This document shows, one piece after another, positions 7,182 to 16,832 of a stretch of DNA of 64,000 nucleotides. The notes beneath the pieces were generated by a model, which saw only the letters and a program-made list of their open reading frames with translations, did no database searches and was not told the origin of the DNA. The stretch is taken from assembly GCA_023663285.1 (NCBI GenBank), contig JAMPHT010000012.1:1-64000 (forward strand). The letters are read 5' to 3'. A program made the translations under genes and the position numbers. The DNA comes from Bacillota bacterium (lineage in GTDB: Bacteria > Bacillota > Clostridia > Lachnospirales > Lachnospiraceae). Positions within the stretch are counted from its first letter, which is position 1; every line of letters starts with the position of its first letter.

Positions 7182-8765
7182 ATGAAAAAAAACAAACGCA
7201 GTTATAAAAAGTACAAGTTTACATATATTAAGAGTACATTGTTCACACTCTTCATCTGTCTGCTTTTTGTGAAGGGGTACACTCCTTTTGCGTCGTCGGG
7301 GAACAATCTGTTTCATGTGATTGTGAACGGGCAGGACGTGGGAACGGTTGCGCAGGAGGAAAGGGCGGAGGTGCTTCTGATACAGGCCCGCCGGAATATT
7401 GCGTCCCGGAGCGACGAGCTGGTATTTATGGAGGCGGAGCTTTCCGTAGAGGGCGAGGAGATGCTTTGGGGATATGTGGATGATGAACAGGAGGTCCTGG
7501 GACGTATGGAAGAGGTGCTGCAGGGCGGCATCATCGAGACCATGCAGCGTTCCTACACTTTGAAGGTAAATAATTATATTGTAAGCCTTGCCAGCCTTGA
7601 CGAGGTGGTGCAGCTGCTGCAGGCGGCCGTTGACAAGTATGACAGCGAGAACAGATTCCGGGTGGAGCTGGCATATGACGCTAACAGGGAATTCAGCGTT
7701 CTTGCGCCCGGCGTGGAAGCGGAAGCCGATTCAGGGGAGGCAGGGGAAGAGATCGACTATTCTCAGGGCGGTATTGCCAGCGTGCTGGCCAGGCCCCATA
7801 CAGAGCCCATCATTACCGGGGAACTGGGGTTTGAGGACTATGAGCTGGGAATCCTGACCATGGATTTTGCCCAGAAGGTGGAGATCGTGGAGACTTATCT
7901 TCCACAGAGTCTGCTGACTCCCCTGGAGGAAGCCACGAACCGTATCATCATGGAGCAGGAGACCCCCAGTATCTATGAGGTGAAGCAGGGGGATACTCTG
8001 TCCGAGATCGCCCTGACCGTGAACATTCCCATGGACAAGATCGTGGAGATGAACGACAGTCTGGAGACCGTGGATACAACGCTGCAGATCGGACAGGAGC
8101 TGATCATTACGGTGCCGGAGCCGGAGCTTTCCGTTACCAGGGTAGAACGGAATTACTATGATGAAAGCTACGACGCGGAAGTGGAGATCATAGAGGTGGA
8201 CACCTGGTATACCGACCAGACAGAAGTGCTGGTGCAGCCTTCCGCAGGCTTCCGCAGGGTGGTGGCCGACGTTTCCTATGTGGACGATAAAGAGGTATCC
8301 AGGGAGATATTAAAGGAAGAAGTGGTCTGGGAGGCGGTTGCCAAGGTCATGAAGCGGGGGACCAAGATACGTCCCACTTATTTGTGGCCCATATACGGAG
8401 GAAGGAAAACTTCTCCCTTCGGACGGCGGACTGCGCCTAAGAAGGGCGCCAGCACCAACCATAAGGGCGTGGATCTGGCAACGCCTACGGGAACGCCGGT
8501 ATATGCTTCCTGCGGCGGAACCGTTACCAAGGCAGGCTGGGGAAGCGGCTACGGCTACGTGGTCTATATTGACCATGAGGGCGGCAGGCAGACCAGATAC
8601 GGGCACTTGAGCAAGGTGCTGGTGTCTGTGGGACAGAAGGTAAAGCAGGGCGACAGGATAGCTCTCAGCGGGAACACCGGTGTGAGCACGGCCCCTCATC
8701 TGCATTTTGAGCTGAGGATCAACGGTACGCCTGTTGACCCGGAAAAATATGTGAAGAAAAGGTGA
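7182..8765 (+). CDS. Secreted/anchored M23 endopeptidase with LysM and G5 domains
   Basis: A 527-residue envelope protein. A very basic N-terminus (MKKNKRSYKKYK) and one hydrophobic segment near residues 16-32 suggest a signal anchor. A long linker region is followed by LysM (about residues 263-315, YEVKQGDTLSEIA), a G5-like domain (about 316-395) and a C-terminal M23 metallopeptidase (about 400-515). The M23 domain carries HKGVDL, YGHLS and HLHFEL, supplying the zinc ligands. LysM binds peptidoglycan glycan chains and M23 enzymes cut peptide cross-links, so a role in wall remodelling is likely. The start at 7182 fits the promoter position; the RBS is weak. Confidence 0.9.
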   Translation: MKKNKRSYKKYKFTYIKSTLFTLFICLLFVKGYTPFASSGNNLFHVIVNGQDVGTVAQEERAEVLLIQARRNIASRSDELVFMEAELSVEGEEMLWGYVDDEQEVLGRMEEVLQGGIIETMQRSYTLKVNNYIVSLASLDEVVQLLQAAVDKYDSENRFRVELAYDANREFSVLAPGVEAEADSGEAGEEIDYSQGGIASVLARPHTEPIITGELGFEDYELGILTMDFAQKVEIVETYLPQSLLTPLEEATNRIIMEQETPSIYEVKQGDTLSEIALTVNIPMDKIVEMNDSLETVDTTLQIGQELIITVPEPELSVTRVERNYYDESYDAEVEIIEVDTWYTDQTEVLVQPSAGFRRVVADVSYVDDKEVSREILKEEVVWEAVAKVMKRGTKIRPTYLWPIYGGRKTSPFGRRTAPKKGASTNHKGVDLATPTGTPVYASCGGTVTKAGWGSGYGYVVYIDHEGGRQTRYGHLSKVLVSVGQKVKQGDRIALSGNTGVSTAPHLHFELRINGTPVDPEKYVKKR

Positions 8766-8777
8766 ACAAACGTTCCG

Positions 8778-8806
8778 TTTACAAATGAGGTAAATTGTGG
8801 TAACAT
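8778..8806 (+). promoter_or_regulatory. Probable murA promoter
   Basis: TTTACA and TAACAT with a 17-bp spacer and a TGG before the -10. A moderate match only. Confidence 0.45.
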
Positions 8807-8890
8807 TCATCTTAAGATTATTTTAATCTTTTATAAACATGAGTTTAACTATGGAAGCTGTTACGGCTTCCTGGATAGAGGTATAGATAA

Positions 8891-10183
8891 ATGGAACAAT
8901 ACGCGATCAAGGGCGGGAATCCGTTAGTTGGAGACGTGGAGATAGGAGGGGCCAAAAATGCGGCGCTTCCTATTCTTGCTGCCTCCGCTATGACGGGGGA
9001 GTCCGTATATATTGAAAATATACCGGATGTGCGGGATGTAAACGTGCTTCTGGAGGCAATGGAGAATATAGGGGTTGTGGTGAAGCGCATCGACAGGCAC
9101 AAGGTGTTGTTGAATGCGGGAAACGTCAGCAGCCTGGTGATTGAAGATGAGGCTCTTAAAAAAATCAGGGCCTCTTACTATTTGGTAGGCGCGCTGCTTG
9201 GAAAGTATAAGCATGCGGAGGTGGTGCTGCCGGGAGGCTGCGATATAGGTTCCCGCGCCATCGACCAGCATATCAAGGGTTTTCGGGCGCTGGGCGCAAC
9301 GGTGACCATCGAGCACGGCCTTATCAAGGCCAAAGCGGACAAGCTGACGGGCAGCCATATTTATATGGATGTTTCCAGTGTGGGCGCAACCATCAATGTC
9401 ATGATGGCGGCGGTGATGGCGGAAGGGGTCACCATCATCGAGAATGCTGCCAGAGAGCCCCATGTGGTGGATCTGGCTAATTTTCTCAGCAGTATGGGGG
9501 CGAATATCAAGGGCGCGGGTACAGACGTCATCCGCATCAAGGGAGTGCCCAGGCTGCACGGTTCGGAGTATACCGTGATTCCGGATCAGATCGAGGCGGG
9601 GACCTTCATGTTTGCCGCAGCCGTTACCAAGGGGGATGTGACGGTAAAGAATATCATTCCCAAGCACCTTGAGTCCATTACGGCGAAGCTGTTGGAGATA
9701 GGCTGTGAGGTGGAGGAGATAGAGGACTGTATCCGGGTGGTGGCGTCGAAGCCTTTGAGACATACCCAGGTAAAGACCCTTCCCTATCCCGGATTTCCCA
9801 CGGATATGCAGCCTCAGATCACGGTGGCGCTGGCTCTGTCCAGAGGGACCAGCATTGTCACGGAGAGCATTTTTGAGAATCGGTTCAAATATGTGGACGA
9901 GCTGACCAGAATGGGAGCAAGCATCAAGGTGGAAGGAAATACTGCCATTATTGACGGTGTTGCCAAATATACGGGCGCAAGCATTTCCGCTCCGGACTTA
10001 AGGGCGGGCGCGGCTCTGGTGACGGCGGCTCTGGCGGCGGAGGGCGTCACCATTGTGGATGACATACGATATATTCAGCGGGGCTATGAGGATTTCCACT
10101 TAAAGCTCCAGGCCCTGGGCGCGCAGATCGAGCTGGTGCAGAAGGAAAGAGATTTCCAGAAATTTGAGATGAGAGTGGGATAA
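8891..10183 (+). CDS. murA: UDP-N-acetylglucosamine 1-carboxyvinyltransferase
   Basis: A 430-residue cytoplasmic enzyme that transfers enolpyruvate from PEP to UDP-GlcNAc, the first committed step of peptidoglycan synthesis. The N-terminal GGAKNAALPILAA region and the active-site loop LPGGCDIGSRAID are intact. Cys at about residue 117 is the residue alkylated by fosfomycin in sensitive MurA proteins. Its full length matches the family. GAGG lies upstream of the ATG. It follows the M23 peptidase gene by 125 bp, and the metK unit begins directly downstream with its own promoter. Confidence 0.97.
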   Translation: MEQYAIKGGNPLVGDVEIGGAKNAALPILAASAMTGESVYIENIPDVRDVNVLLEAMENIGVVVKRIDRHKVLLNAGNVSSLVIEDEALKKIRASYYLVGALLGKYKHAEVVLPGGCDIGSRAIDQHIKGFRALGATVTIEHGLIKAKADKLTGSHIYMDVSSVGATINVMMAAVMAEGVTIIENAAREPHVVDLANFLSSMGANIKGAGTDVIRIKGVPRLHGSEYTVIPDQIEAGTFMFAAAVTKGDVTVKNIIPKHLESITAKLLEIGCEVEEIEDCIRVVASKPLRHTQVKTLPYPGFPTDMQPQITVALALSRGTSIVTESIFENRFKYVDELTRMGASIKVEGNTAIIDGVAKYTGASISAPDLRAGAALVTAALAAEGVTIVDDIRYIQRGYEDFHLKLQALGAQIELVQKERDFQKFEMRVG

Positions 10184-10212
10184 AGGGATAGACCAAAACG
10201 GCTATTTTCTCC

Positions 10213-10241
10213 TTGACAGGGAAAGCTGTTTGTTGTAGATT
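10213..10241 (+). promoter_or_regulatory. Promoter of the SAM riboswitch-metK unit
   Basis: Consensus TTGACA and TAGATT with a 17-bp spacer, placing the RNA start near 10248, about 20 nt before the riboswitch P1 stem. Confidence 0.75.
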
Positions 10242-10266
10242 ATTTATATAGAAAAATTTATATTTT

Positions 10267-10369
10267 CTCTTATTCAGAGTGGTGGAGATACAGAGGATCG
10301 GTGAAGCCACGGCAACCCCGCATATGCGGAAGGTGCCAGCCTGAGCGAGCAACAGTCGAACAATAAGAG
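10267..10369 (+). promoter_or_regulatory. SAM-I (S-box) riboswitch
   Basis: P1 is formed by CTCTTATT (10267-10274) and AATAAGAG (10362-10369). Between them are the S-box landmarks: GTGGTGGAGA near 10279, CGGTGAAGCCACGGCAACC, and GGTGCCAGCC in the 3' half. This class binds S-adenosylmethionine and turns the downstream gene off when SAM is abundant, which fits its position before metK. Confidence 0.93.
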
Positions 10370-10391
10370 GATTTGATACCTGTGATAAATC

Positions 10392-10419
10392 AGTCCGCTT
10401 TTGTTGAGCGGGCTTTTTT
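10392..10419 (+). terminator. Riboswitch expression-platform terminator
   Basis: AGTCCGCT pairs with AGCGGGCT (one G-U) followed by a T-run, 22 nt after the aptamer and 64 nt before metK. It is the expected SAM-dependent terminator. Confidence 0.85.
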
Positions 10420-10483
10420 ATGTAATAACTTATTTATTCCAAAGCTTATTATCCGGCTTTATGGAATGGAAACGGAGGAAAAA

Positions 10484-11680
10484 ATGGAGAAACATTTATT
10501 TACGTCAGAGTCTGTGACAGAAGGGCATCCCGACAAGTTGTGCGACGCGGTGTCCGACGCCATACTGGATGCGCTTATGGAGAAAGACCCCATGAGCCGC
10601 GTTGCCTGTGAGACGGCCTGCTGTACCGGCTTTGTGCTGGTGACCGGCGAGATCACCACCAACGCATATGTGGACATTCAGAAGATCGCCAGGGACACGG
10701 TCAAGGAGATTGGCTACGACAGGTCAGAGTATGGCTTCGACGGCAATACCTGCGCGGTGCTGGTGGCCATCGACGAGCAGTCTGCAGACATTGCCATGGG
10801 TGTGGACAAGGCGCTGGAGGCAAAGAAGGCGGCGGAGTCGGGAATGAATGATGAGCAGCTGGAGGCTATCGGTGCGGGCGATCAGGGTATGATGTTCGGC
10901 TACGCTACCAATGAGACTGCGGAATTTATGCCCTATCCTATTTTCCTGGCCCATAAGCTGACAAGGCAGCTCACGAAGGTCCGCAAGGACGGCACGCTGA
11001 AGTATCTGCGTCCCGACGGCAAGAGCCAGGTGTCCGTGGAGTATGATGAGAGCGGTAAGCCCATCCGGCTGGAGGCGGTGGTGCTTTCCACCCAGCACGA
11101 TCCGGATGTGACCCAGGAGCAGATCCATGAGGATATTCGGAAATATGTGTTTGATCCTGTTCTTCCGAAAGAGCTGATCGACGGGAACACCAAGTTCTTT
11201 ATCAATCCTACGGGCCGTTTTGTGATCGGCGGGCCTCACGGGGATGCGGGCCTTACGGGAAGGAAGATCATTGTAGATACCTATGGCGGATATGCGCGCC
11301 ACGGCGGCGGAGCGTTTTCCGGCAAAGACTGCACCAAGGTGGACAGGAGCGCCGCTTACGCTGCCCGTTATGTGGCAAAGAACATAGTTGCCGCAGGACT
11401 TGCGGACAAGTGCGAGATCCAGCTTTCCTACGCCATCGGCGTGGCCCAGCCCACCTCTGTCATGGTAGACACCTTCGGCACAGGGAAGCTGCCCAACGAG
11501 AAGCTGGTGGAGATCATAAGGGAGAACTTCGACCTTCGCCCCGCAGGTATCATCAAGATGCTGGATCTGCGCAGACCCATCTATAAGCAGACTGCGGCTT
11601 ACGGTCATTTCGGCCGCGATGACCTTTCACTGCCCTGGGAGGCGCTTGACAAGGCGGACAGCCTGAAGAAATATTTATAA
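10484..11680 (+). CDS. metK: S-adenosylmethionine synthetase
   Basis: A 398-residue cytoplasmic enzyme making SAM from methionine and ATP. It begins with the family signature [28 protein letters not shown] and [16 protein letters not shown] are intact. The ATG at 10484 is chosen because it lies five bases after GGAGG and gives the canonical N-terminus. The longer open frame from 10373 would run through the riboswitch terminator. Expression is predicted to be limited by the SAM-I riboswitch, giving feedback control by the product. Confidence 0.98.
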   Translation: MEKHLFTSESVTEGHPDKLCDAVSDAILDALMEKDPMSRVACETACCTGFVLVTGEITTNAYVDIQKIARDTVKEIGYDRSEYGFDGNTCAVLVAIDEQSADIAMGVDKALEAKKAAESGMNDEQLEAIGAGDQGMMFGYATNETAEFMPYPIFLAHKLTRQLTKVRKDGTLKYLRPDGKSQVSVEYDESGKPIRLEAVVLSTQHDPDVTQEQIHEDIRKYVFDPVLPKELIDGNTKFFINPTGRFVIGGPHGDAGLTGRKIIVDTYGGYARHGGGAFSGKDCTKVDRSAAYAARYVAKNIVAAGLADKCEIQLSYAIGVAQPTSVMVDTFGTGKLPNEKLVEIIRENFDLRPAGIIKMLDLRRPIYKQTAAYGHFGRDDLSLPWEALDKADSLKKYL

Positions 11681-11692
11681 GAAGAATCGGAA

Positions 11693-11724
11693 GGCGGTCT
11701 CCGTATCATCGGAGGCCGTCTTTT
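11693..11724 (+). terminator. Intrinsic terminator of metK
   Basis: An 11-bp stem (GGCGGTCTCCG with CGGAGGCCGTC, two G-U pairs) followed by four T. Confidence 0.75.
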
Positions 11725-11736
11725 GTCGCTGCCTAC

Positions 11737-11765
11737 TTGAAAAAAAACAGGATTTTCAGTATATT
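11737..11765 (+). promoter_or_regulatory. Promoter of dnaE
   Basis: TTGAAA and TATATT with a 17-bp spacer. Predicted start near 11772, about 26 nt before the start codon. Confidence 0.75.
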
Positions 11766-11797
11766 GAATAGTAGATCGACAAAAAAGGAGCATAGCC

Positions 11798-14700
11798 ATG
11801 GCGTTTGTACATCTTCATGTCCATACGGAATATTCCCTTCTGGACGGTTCCAACAAAATAAAAGAATATGTAAACCGTGTGAAGGAGCTTGGGATGAACA
11901 GCGCAGCCATCACGGATCACGGCGCAATGTACGGAGTGATCGACTTTTACCGGGCCGCCAGGGAGGCGGGCATCAAACCTATTCTGGGATGCGAGGTCTA
12001 TGTGGCGCCCAATTCCCGATTTGACAAGGAGCTTACCGGGGGAGAGGACAGATACTATCATCTGGTGCTGCTGGCGGAAAATGATCAGGGCTATGCCAAT
12101 CTGGTCAAAATCGTGAGCAAGGGGTACACGGAGGGGTACTATTATAAGCCCCGTGTGGATATGGAGGTGCTGAACCGTTATCATGAGGGCGTTATCGCCC
12201 TGTCCGCCTGCCTGGCGGGAGAGGTACAGCGCTATATCGTCAAGGGACTGACGGATGAAGCCCGGAAGGTGGCGCGGAAGTACGAGGCCTGCTTCGGAAA
12301 GGGCAATTACTTTCTGGAGCTTCAGGATCACGGACTGCCGGAACAGCGGCTGGTCAATACGGAACTGCTGAAAATGAGCAGGGAGCTGGATATTCCCCTG
12401 GTGGCCACCAATGATGTGCATTACACCTATGCGGAGGACGCGGACTCTCACGACATCCTGTTGTGCCTTCAGACAGGGAAAAAGCTGGCGGACGAGGACA
12501 GGATGCGCTATGAGGGCGGTCAGTATTTTGTGAAGAGCGAGGAGGAAATGAAGGGGCTGTTTCCCTATGCATGGGAAGCGGTGGAGAATACCCAGGTCAT
12601 TGCCGACCGCTGCAATGTGGAGATCACCTTCGGGGAGACCAAGCTGCCCCATTATGAGGTGCCGGAGGGCTATGATTCCTGGACCTATCTGAACAAGCTG
12701 TGCGACGACGGATTGAAGGAGAGGTACGGAGAGCAGGAGGTATCCGCCCCGGCGGGAAATGCGTTGGCGGGTAAAGGCGCATCGGAAGAGGAAAACGCAG
12801 CCGACGGGGGAGCCGCAGAAGGTGCGGAGACGGCAGAAGATACAGAAGCTGTGGGAGGAACAGCAGCAGGAACGGTTCAGACCCTCAGGGAGCGCCTGGA
12901 TTATGAGCTTGGCGTTATCCGAAGGATGGGGTATGTGGATTACTTCCTTATCGTATGGGATTTTATCAATTATGCCAAGCAGAACGGTATTCCCGTAGGG
13001 CCGGGCAGAGGCTCCGCGGCGGGGAGTATCGTGTCCTACTGTCTGAAGATCACGGATATTGACCCCATACGCTACGATCTGCTGTTTGAGCGGTTCTTGA
13101 ATCCGGAGCGTGTGTCCATGCCGGATATCGACGTGGACTTCGGACCTGACGGCAGACAGGAGGTGATCGACTATGTGAGCCGCAAGTACGGCGCAGAGAA
13201 GGTGGTGCAGATCGTCACCTTCGGTACGCTGGCGGCGAGAGGGGTCATTCGGGATGTGGCCAGAGTCATGGATCTGCCCTATGCCTTTGCGGACTCTATT
13301 GCCAAGCTGGTGCCCAATGAACTGAATATCACCCTGGAGCTGGCCCTGGAGAGAAATCCGGAGCTGCGAAAAATGTATCAGGAGGACGAACAGGTCCACA
13401 ACCTGATCGATATGTGCAAGCGGCTGGAGGGACTACCCAGACATACCGGAATGCATGCGGCAGGCGTGGTCATCTGTCCGGAGGCGGCGGACGAATTCGT
13501 GCCTCTGTCCAGAGGAAGCGACGGCTCCATTGTGACTCAGTTTACCATGACTACCCTGGAGGAGCTGGGACTGCTGAAAATGGACTTTCTGGGACTGCGG
13601 AACCTGGCCGTCATCCGGGACGCGGTGAACTTTATAGAGGAGGCCAGAGGAGAGAAGATAGATATCAACAGCATAGATTACAACGATCCCAAGGTGCTGG
13701 CCTATATCGGAACAGGCAGGACGGAGGGCATCTTCCAGCTGGAAAGCAGTGGTATGAAAAGCTTTATGAAGGAGCTGCGCCCCCAGAGCCTGGAGGATGT
13801 GATCGCGGGAATTTCCCTGTACCGCCCCGGCCCCATGGATTTTATTCCCAGATATATCAAGGGCAAGAACAGCCATCAGGACGTGGTCTATGCCTGCCCT
13901 CAGCTGGAGCCCATATTGAAACCCACCTACGGCTGTATCGTGTATCAGGAGCAGGTGATGCAGATCGTCCGGGAGCTGGGCGGGTATACCATGGGCAGAA
14001 GCGACCTGGTGCGCCGAGCCATGAGCAAAAAGAAGCAGTCCGTCATGGAGAAGGAGCGGGCAAACTTTATTTACGGAAATGAGGCGGAGGGAGTGCCGGG
14101 CTGTGTATCCAAGGGCATCAGTGAGCAGGTTGCGGGGGGTATTTATGACGATATGATGGATTTCGCCAAGTATGCCTTCAACAAATCTCATGCGGCCTGT
14201 TATGCGGTGGTGGCCCTGCAGACGGCATGGCTGAAATATTATTATCCTGTGGAGTTTATGGCGGCGTTGATGACCTCTGTGATCGATAATCCCAAGAAGG
14301 TGTCCGAGTACATCATGACCTGCCGCAGCATGGGGATCGAGCTTCTGCCGCCGGATGTGAATCAGGGACAGAGCGGTTTTTCCGTCACGGACGGGAAAGT
14401 GCGTTATGCGCTGACTGCCATCAAAAGCGTGGGAAGGCCCGTTATCGATGCCATGGTGGAGGAGCGGAAGGCCAGAGGTGCCTTTACTAACCTGAAGGAT
14501 TTTATCACACGCATGGGTGACAGGGAGATAAACAGGCGCGCCATTGAAAGTTTTATCAAGGCGGGAGCCCTGGACAGCCTGGGCGGGACCAGAAAACAGT
14601 TCATGAGTGTGTACGTCCAGATCGTGGACCACATCGTTAAGGATAAAAAGAGCAATCTGGCAGGGCAGATGTCGCTGTTTGACATTGCGGACGATTCCCA

Positions 14701-15607
14701 GAAGGAGGAATTTGATATTCGTATGCCGGATGTGGGGGAATACACGAAGGAAATGCGGCTGGCCTTTGAGAAGGAGGTGCTGGGCATTTACCTGAGCGGG
14801 CATCCTCTGGAGGAATATCAGGAGCTCTGGCAGAAATATATTACCAACAACACCAACGACTTTGCCCTGGACGAGGAGACGGGAAGCGTCCGCGTCCCGG
14901 ATCAGGGGACGGCCGTGGTGGGAGGAATGATCGCGGACAAGACCATTAAATATACAAAGAATAACCAGGTGATGGCATTCCTCACCCTGGAGGACCTGGT
15001 GGGCAGTGTGGAGATCGTGGTATTTCCCAGAGACTATGAAAAATACGGCCGGCTGCTGAACGAGGACGCAAAGATTTTTGTGAAAGGACGCATCTCCGTG
15101 GAGGAGGACAAGGACGCTAAGGTCATCTGCGAACAGATCGTCAGCTTTGAGGAGGCGGAGCAGGCAGGGGGCGGCCCTGTTTTTCAGAATCGTTATGGCG
15201 GCCGGGGGGGATATGGTTCCGGCAGCGGAAGGAGCTATGGAGAGAGCGCAGGACAAGCAGGAGGCAGAACGGCGGGGGGATTCGGATCGTCGGAAGGCGC
15301 AGGCGGAGGGCAGCGGCCGGAATACGGCCGGGGGAATCCGGCACAGAGAGCCGTGGTCGCCGGGAAGATGCCGGAAGGTATCTGGATCCAATTTCCGGAT
15401 GCGGAAAGCTATTTCGCCCGTGAGCAGGAGCTTTTGAGCGCTATCGCAGAATCTGACGGGGAAGATGACGTGGTGATCTTCCTGAAAAATACCCGCGGGA
15501 TCAAGGTCCTGCCGCCGAACCGCCGGGTGAAGGCGGACGGCGGGCTGCAGGAGCGGCTGGGAACCCTGTTCGGCGGGGAGAATGTGAAGATTCGTAACAG
15601 TTCATGA
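11798..15607 (+). CDS. dnaE: DNA polymerase III alpha subunit (DnaE type)
   Basis: A 1269-residue replicative polymerase subunit. The order is PHP domain (FVHLHVHTEYSLLDG at the start), catalytic palm with the metal-binding PDIDVDFGPDGR (about residues 444-455), helix-hairpin-helix region, then OB-fold and C-terminal domain. It has no DnaQ-like exonuclease insert, so it is DnaE and not PolC. Two low-complexity stretches look inserted: an acidic Ala/Glu/Gly-rich segment at about residues 310-360, between PHP and palm, and a Gly/Ser/Arg-rich segment at about 1122-1182 after the OB-fold. AAGGAG lies upstream of the ATG. Confidence 0.96.
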   Translation: MAFVHLHVHTEYSLLDGSNKIKEYVNRVKELGMNSAAITDHGAMYGVIDFYRAAREAGIKPILGCEVYVAPNSRFDKELTGGEDRYYHLVLLAENDQGYANLVKIVSKGYTEGYYYKPRVDMEVLNRYHEGVIALSACLAGEVQRYIVKGLTDEARKVARKYEACFGKGNYFLELQDHGLPEQRLVNTELLKMSRELDIPLVATNDVHYTYAEDADSHDILLCLQTGKKLADEDRMRYEGGQYFVKSEEEMKGLFPYAWEAVENTQVIADRCNVEITFGETKLPHYEVPEGYDSWTYLNKLCDDGLKERYGEQEVSAPAGNALAGKGASEEENAADGGAAEGAETAEDTEAVGGTAAGTVQTLRERLDYELGVIRRMGYVDYFLIVWDFINYAKQNGIPVGPGRGSAAGSIVSYCLKITDIDPIRYDLLFERFLNPERVSMPDIDVDFGPDGRQEVIDYVSRKYGAEKVVQIVTFGTLAARGVIRDVARVMDLPYAFADSIAKLVPNELNITLELALERNPELRKMYQEDEQVHNLIDMCKRLEGLPRHTGMHAAGVVICPEAADEFVPLSRGSDGSIVTQFTMTTLEELGLLKMDFLGLRNLAVIRDAVNFIEEARGEKIDINSIDYNDPKVLAYIGTGRTEGIFQLESSGMKSFMKELRPQSLEDVIAGISLYRPGPMDFIPRYIKGKNSHQDVVYACPQLEPILKPTYGCIVYQEQVMQIVRELGGYTMGRSDLVRRAMSKKKQSVMEKERANFIYGNEAEGVPGCVSKGISEQVAGGIYDDMMDFAKYAFNKSHAACYAVVALQTAWLKYYYPVEFMAALMTSVIDNPKKVSEYIMTCRSMGIELLPPDVNQGQSGFSVTDGKVRYALTAIKSVGRPVIDAMVEERKARGAFTNLKDFITRMGDREINRRAIESFIKAGALDSLGGTRKQFMSVYVQIVDHIVKDKKSNLAGQMSLFDIADDSQKEEFDIRMPDVGEYTKEMRLAFEKEVLGIYLSGHPLEEYQELWQKYITNNTNDFALDEETGSVRVPDQGTAVVGGMIADKTIKYTKNNQVMAFLTLEDLVGSVEIVVFPRDYEKYGRLLNEDAKIFVKGRISVEEDKDAKVICEQIVSFEEAEQAGGGPVFQNRYGGRGGYGSGSGRSYGESAGQAGGRTAGGFGSSEGAGGGQRPEYGRGNPAQRAVVAGKMPEGIWIQFPDAESYFAREQELLSAIAESDGEDDVVIFLKNTRGIKVLPPNRRVKADGGLQERLGTLFGGENVKIRNSS

Positions 15608-15617
15608 GTAAAACCTA

Positions 15618-15646
15618 TTGAAAAGTGTACGAAAAAGCAGTAAAAT
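15618..15646 (+). promoter_or_regulatory. Promoter of pfkA
   Basis: TTGAAA and TAAAAT with a 17-bp spacer, 11 bp after the dnaE stop. Confidence 0.7.
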
Positions 15647-15699
15647 ATAGGAATGTAAAAATGGATATATATGTATGTGAGTACATTGGGAGGTAAGTC

Positions 15700-16674
15700 A
15701 TGGCAAATGAGATAAAGACGGTTGCGGTACTGACAAGCGGCGGAGACGCGCCGGGCATGAATGCAGCCATTCGTGCGGTGGTGCGTACTGCAATTTCAAG
15801 GGGACTGAAGGTAAAGGGTATCAAGAAAGGCTATAACGGTCTGCTAAACGAGGATATCATTGATATGCAGCCCCGTAATGTTTCCGATATCATCCAGCGC
15901 GGCGGCACCATTCTCGGAACGGCAAGATGCCTTGAGTTCAAAAAGGCGGAATACCAGAAGAAGGGCGCGGACATATGCAGGAAGCATGGTATCGACGGCA
16001 TTGTGGTGATCGGCGGAGACGGCTCCTACCGCGGAGCTCAGGCCCTTTCCCGGCTGGGGATCAACACGGTGGGGATTCCGGGGACCATTGACCTGGATAT
16101 TGCGTGTACAGAATATACCATCGGCTTTGATACGGCGGTGAACACTGCCATGGAAGCCATTGACAAGGTCAAGGATACCTCTTCATCCCACGAGAGATGC
16201 AGTATCATCGAGGTCATGGGACGTGACGCAGGATATATTGCTCTCTGGTGCGGCATTGCAAACGGCGCGGAGGATGTGCTGCTTCCTGAAAAATATGATT
16301 TTAACGAGCAGGAGATCATCAACCACATTATTGAGAGCCGTAAGAAGGGCAAGACCCATCACCTTATCATCAATGCGGAGGGAATCGGTCATTCCACCTC
16401 CATGGCCAGAAGGATCGAGGCGGCCACCGGTATTGAGACAAGGGCCACCATCCTGGGCTATATGCAGCGCGGCGGCAACCCCACCGCAATGGACCGCTAC
16501 TATGCTTCCATTATGGGCGCTTATGCGGTAGATGTGATGCTGCAGGGAAAGACAAACCGGGTCGTGGGCTACAAAGGCGGCAAATTTGTGGACTTTGATA
16601 TTGAAGAGGCGTTGAAGATGGAGAAGCATATCGACGAATATCAGTATGAAGTGGCGCAGCTCCTGACGGTTTAA
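15700..16674 (+). CDS. pfkA: ATP-dependent 6-phosphofructokinase
   Basis: A 324-residue glycolytic enzyme phosphorylating fructose 6-phosphate. TSGGDAPGMNAAIRAV is the nucleotide-binding start, VIGGDGS follows, and PGTIDLDI carries the catalytic and Mg-binding aspartates. The usual GTIDND reads GTIDLD here; both Asp residues are kept. MGRDAGYIAL and the effector/substrate region MQRGGNPTAMDR are present. GGAGG lies before the ATG. It is the only classical glycolytic gene in the window. Confidence 0.96.
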   Translation: MANEIKTVAVLTSGGDAPGMNAAIRAVVRTAISRGLKVKGIKKGYNGLLNEDIIDMQPRNVSDIIQRGGTILGTARCLEFKKAEYQKKGADICRKHGIDGIVVIGGDGSYRGAQALSRLGINTVGIPGTIDLDIACTEYTIGFDTAVNTAMEAIDKVKDTSSSHERCSIIEVMGRDAGYIALWCGIANGAEDVLLPEKYDFNEQEIINHIIESRKKGKTHHLIINAEGIGHSTSMARRIEAATGIETRATILGYMQRGGNPTAMDRYYASIMGAYAVDVMLQGKTNRVVGYKGGKFVDFDIEEALKMEKHIDEYQYEVAQLLTV

Positions 16675-16739
16675 AAATCAATTCATGAATTAATAAAATA
16701 AAAGCGGGCAAGTCCGCTATTTCCTACACGATAAAAATA

Positions 16740-16768
16740 ACGGCTGTCCTGCATGGACGGCCGTATTT
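16740..16768 (+). terminator. Probable pfkA terminator
   Basis: A 10-bp stem ACGGCTGTCC with GGACGGCCGT (one G-U), followed by only a short T stretch. A weaker stem AGCGG/CCGCT precedes it. Confidence 0.5.
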
Positions 16769-16832
16769 GGACAGAAGTTGTTTATGAATAGGAAGCGCGG
16801 GTGTGCCCGTTCTTATATCGGGGGAGGAAAGT

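Noticed and set aside
11756-13399. 547-residue open frame antisense to dnaE (and a 652-residue one at 13433-15391)
   Set aside because: Compositional shadows of dnaE: His/Leu/Gln-rich, no RBS or recognisable domain, and the plus-strand gene is beyond doubt.
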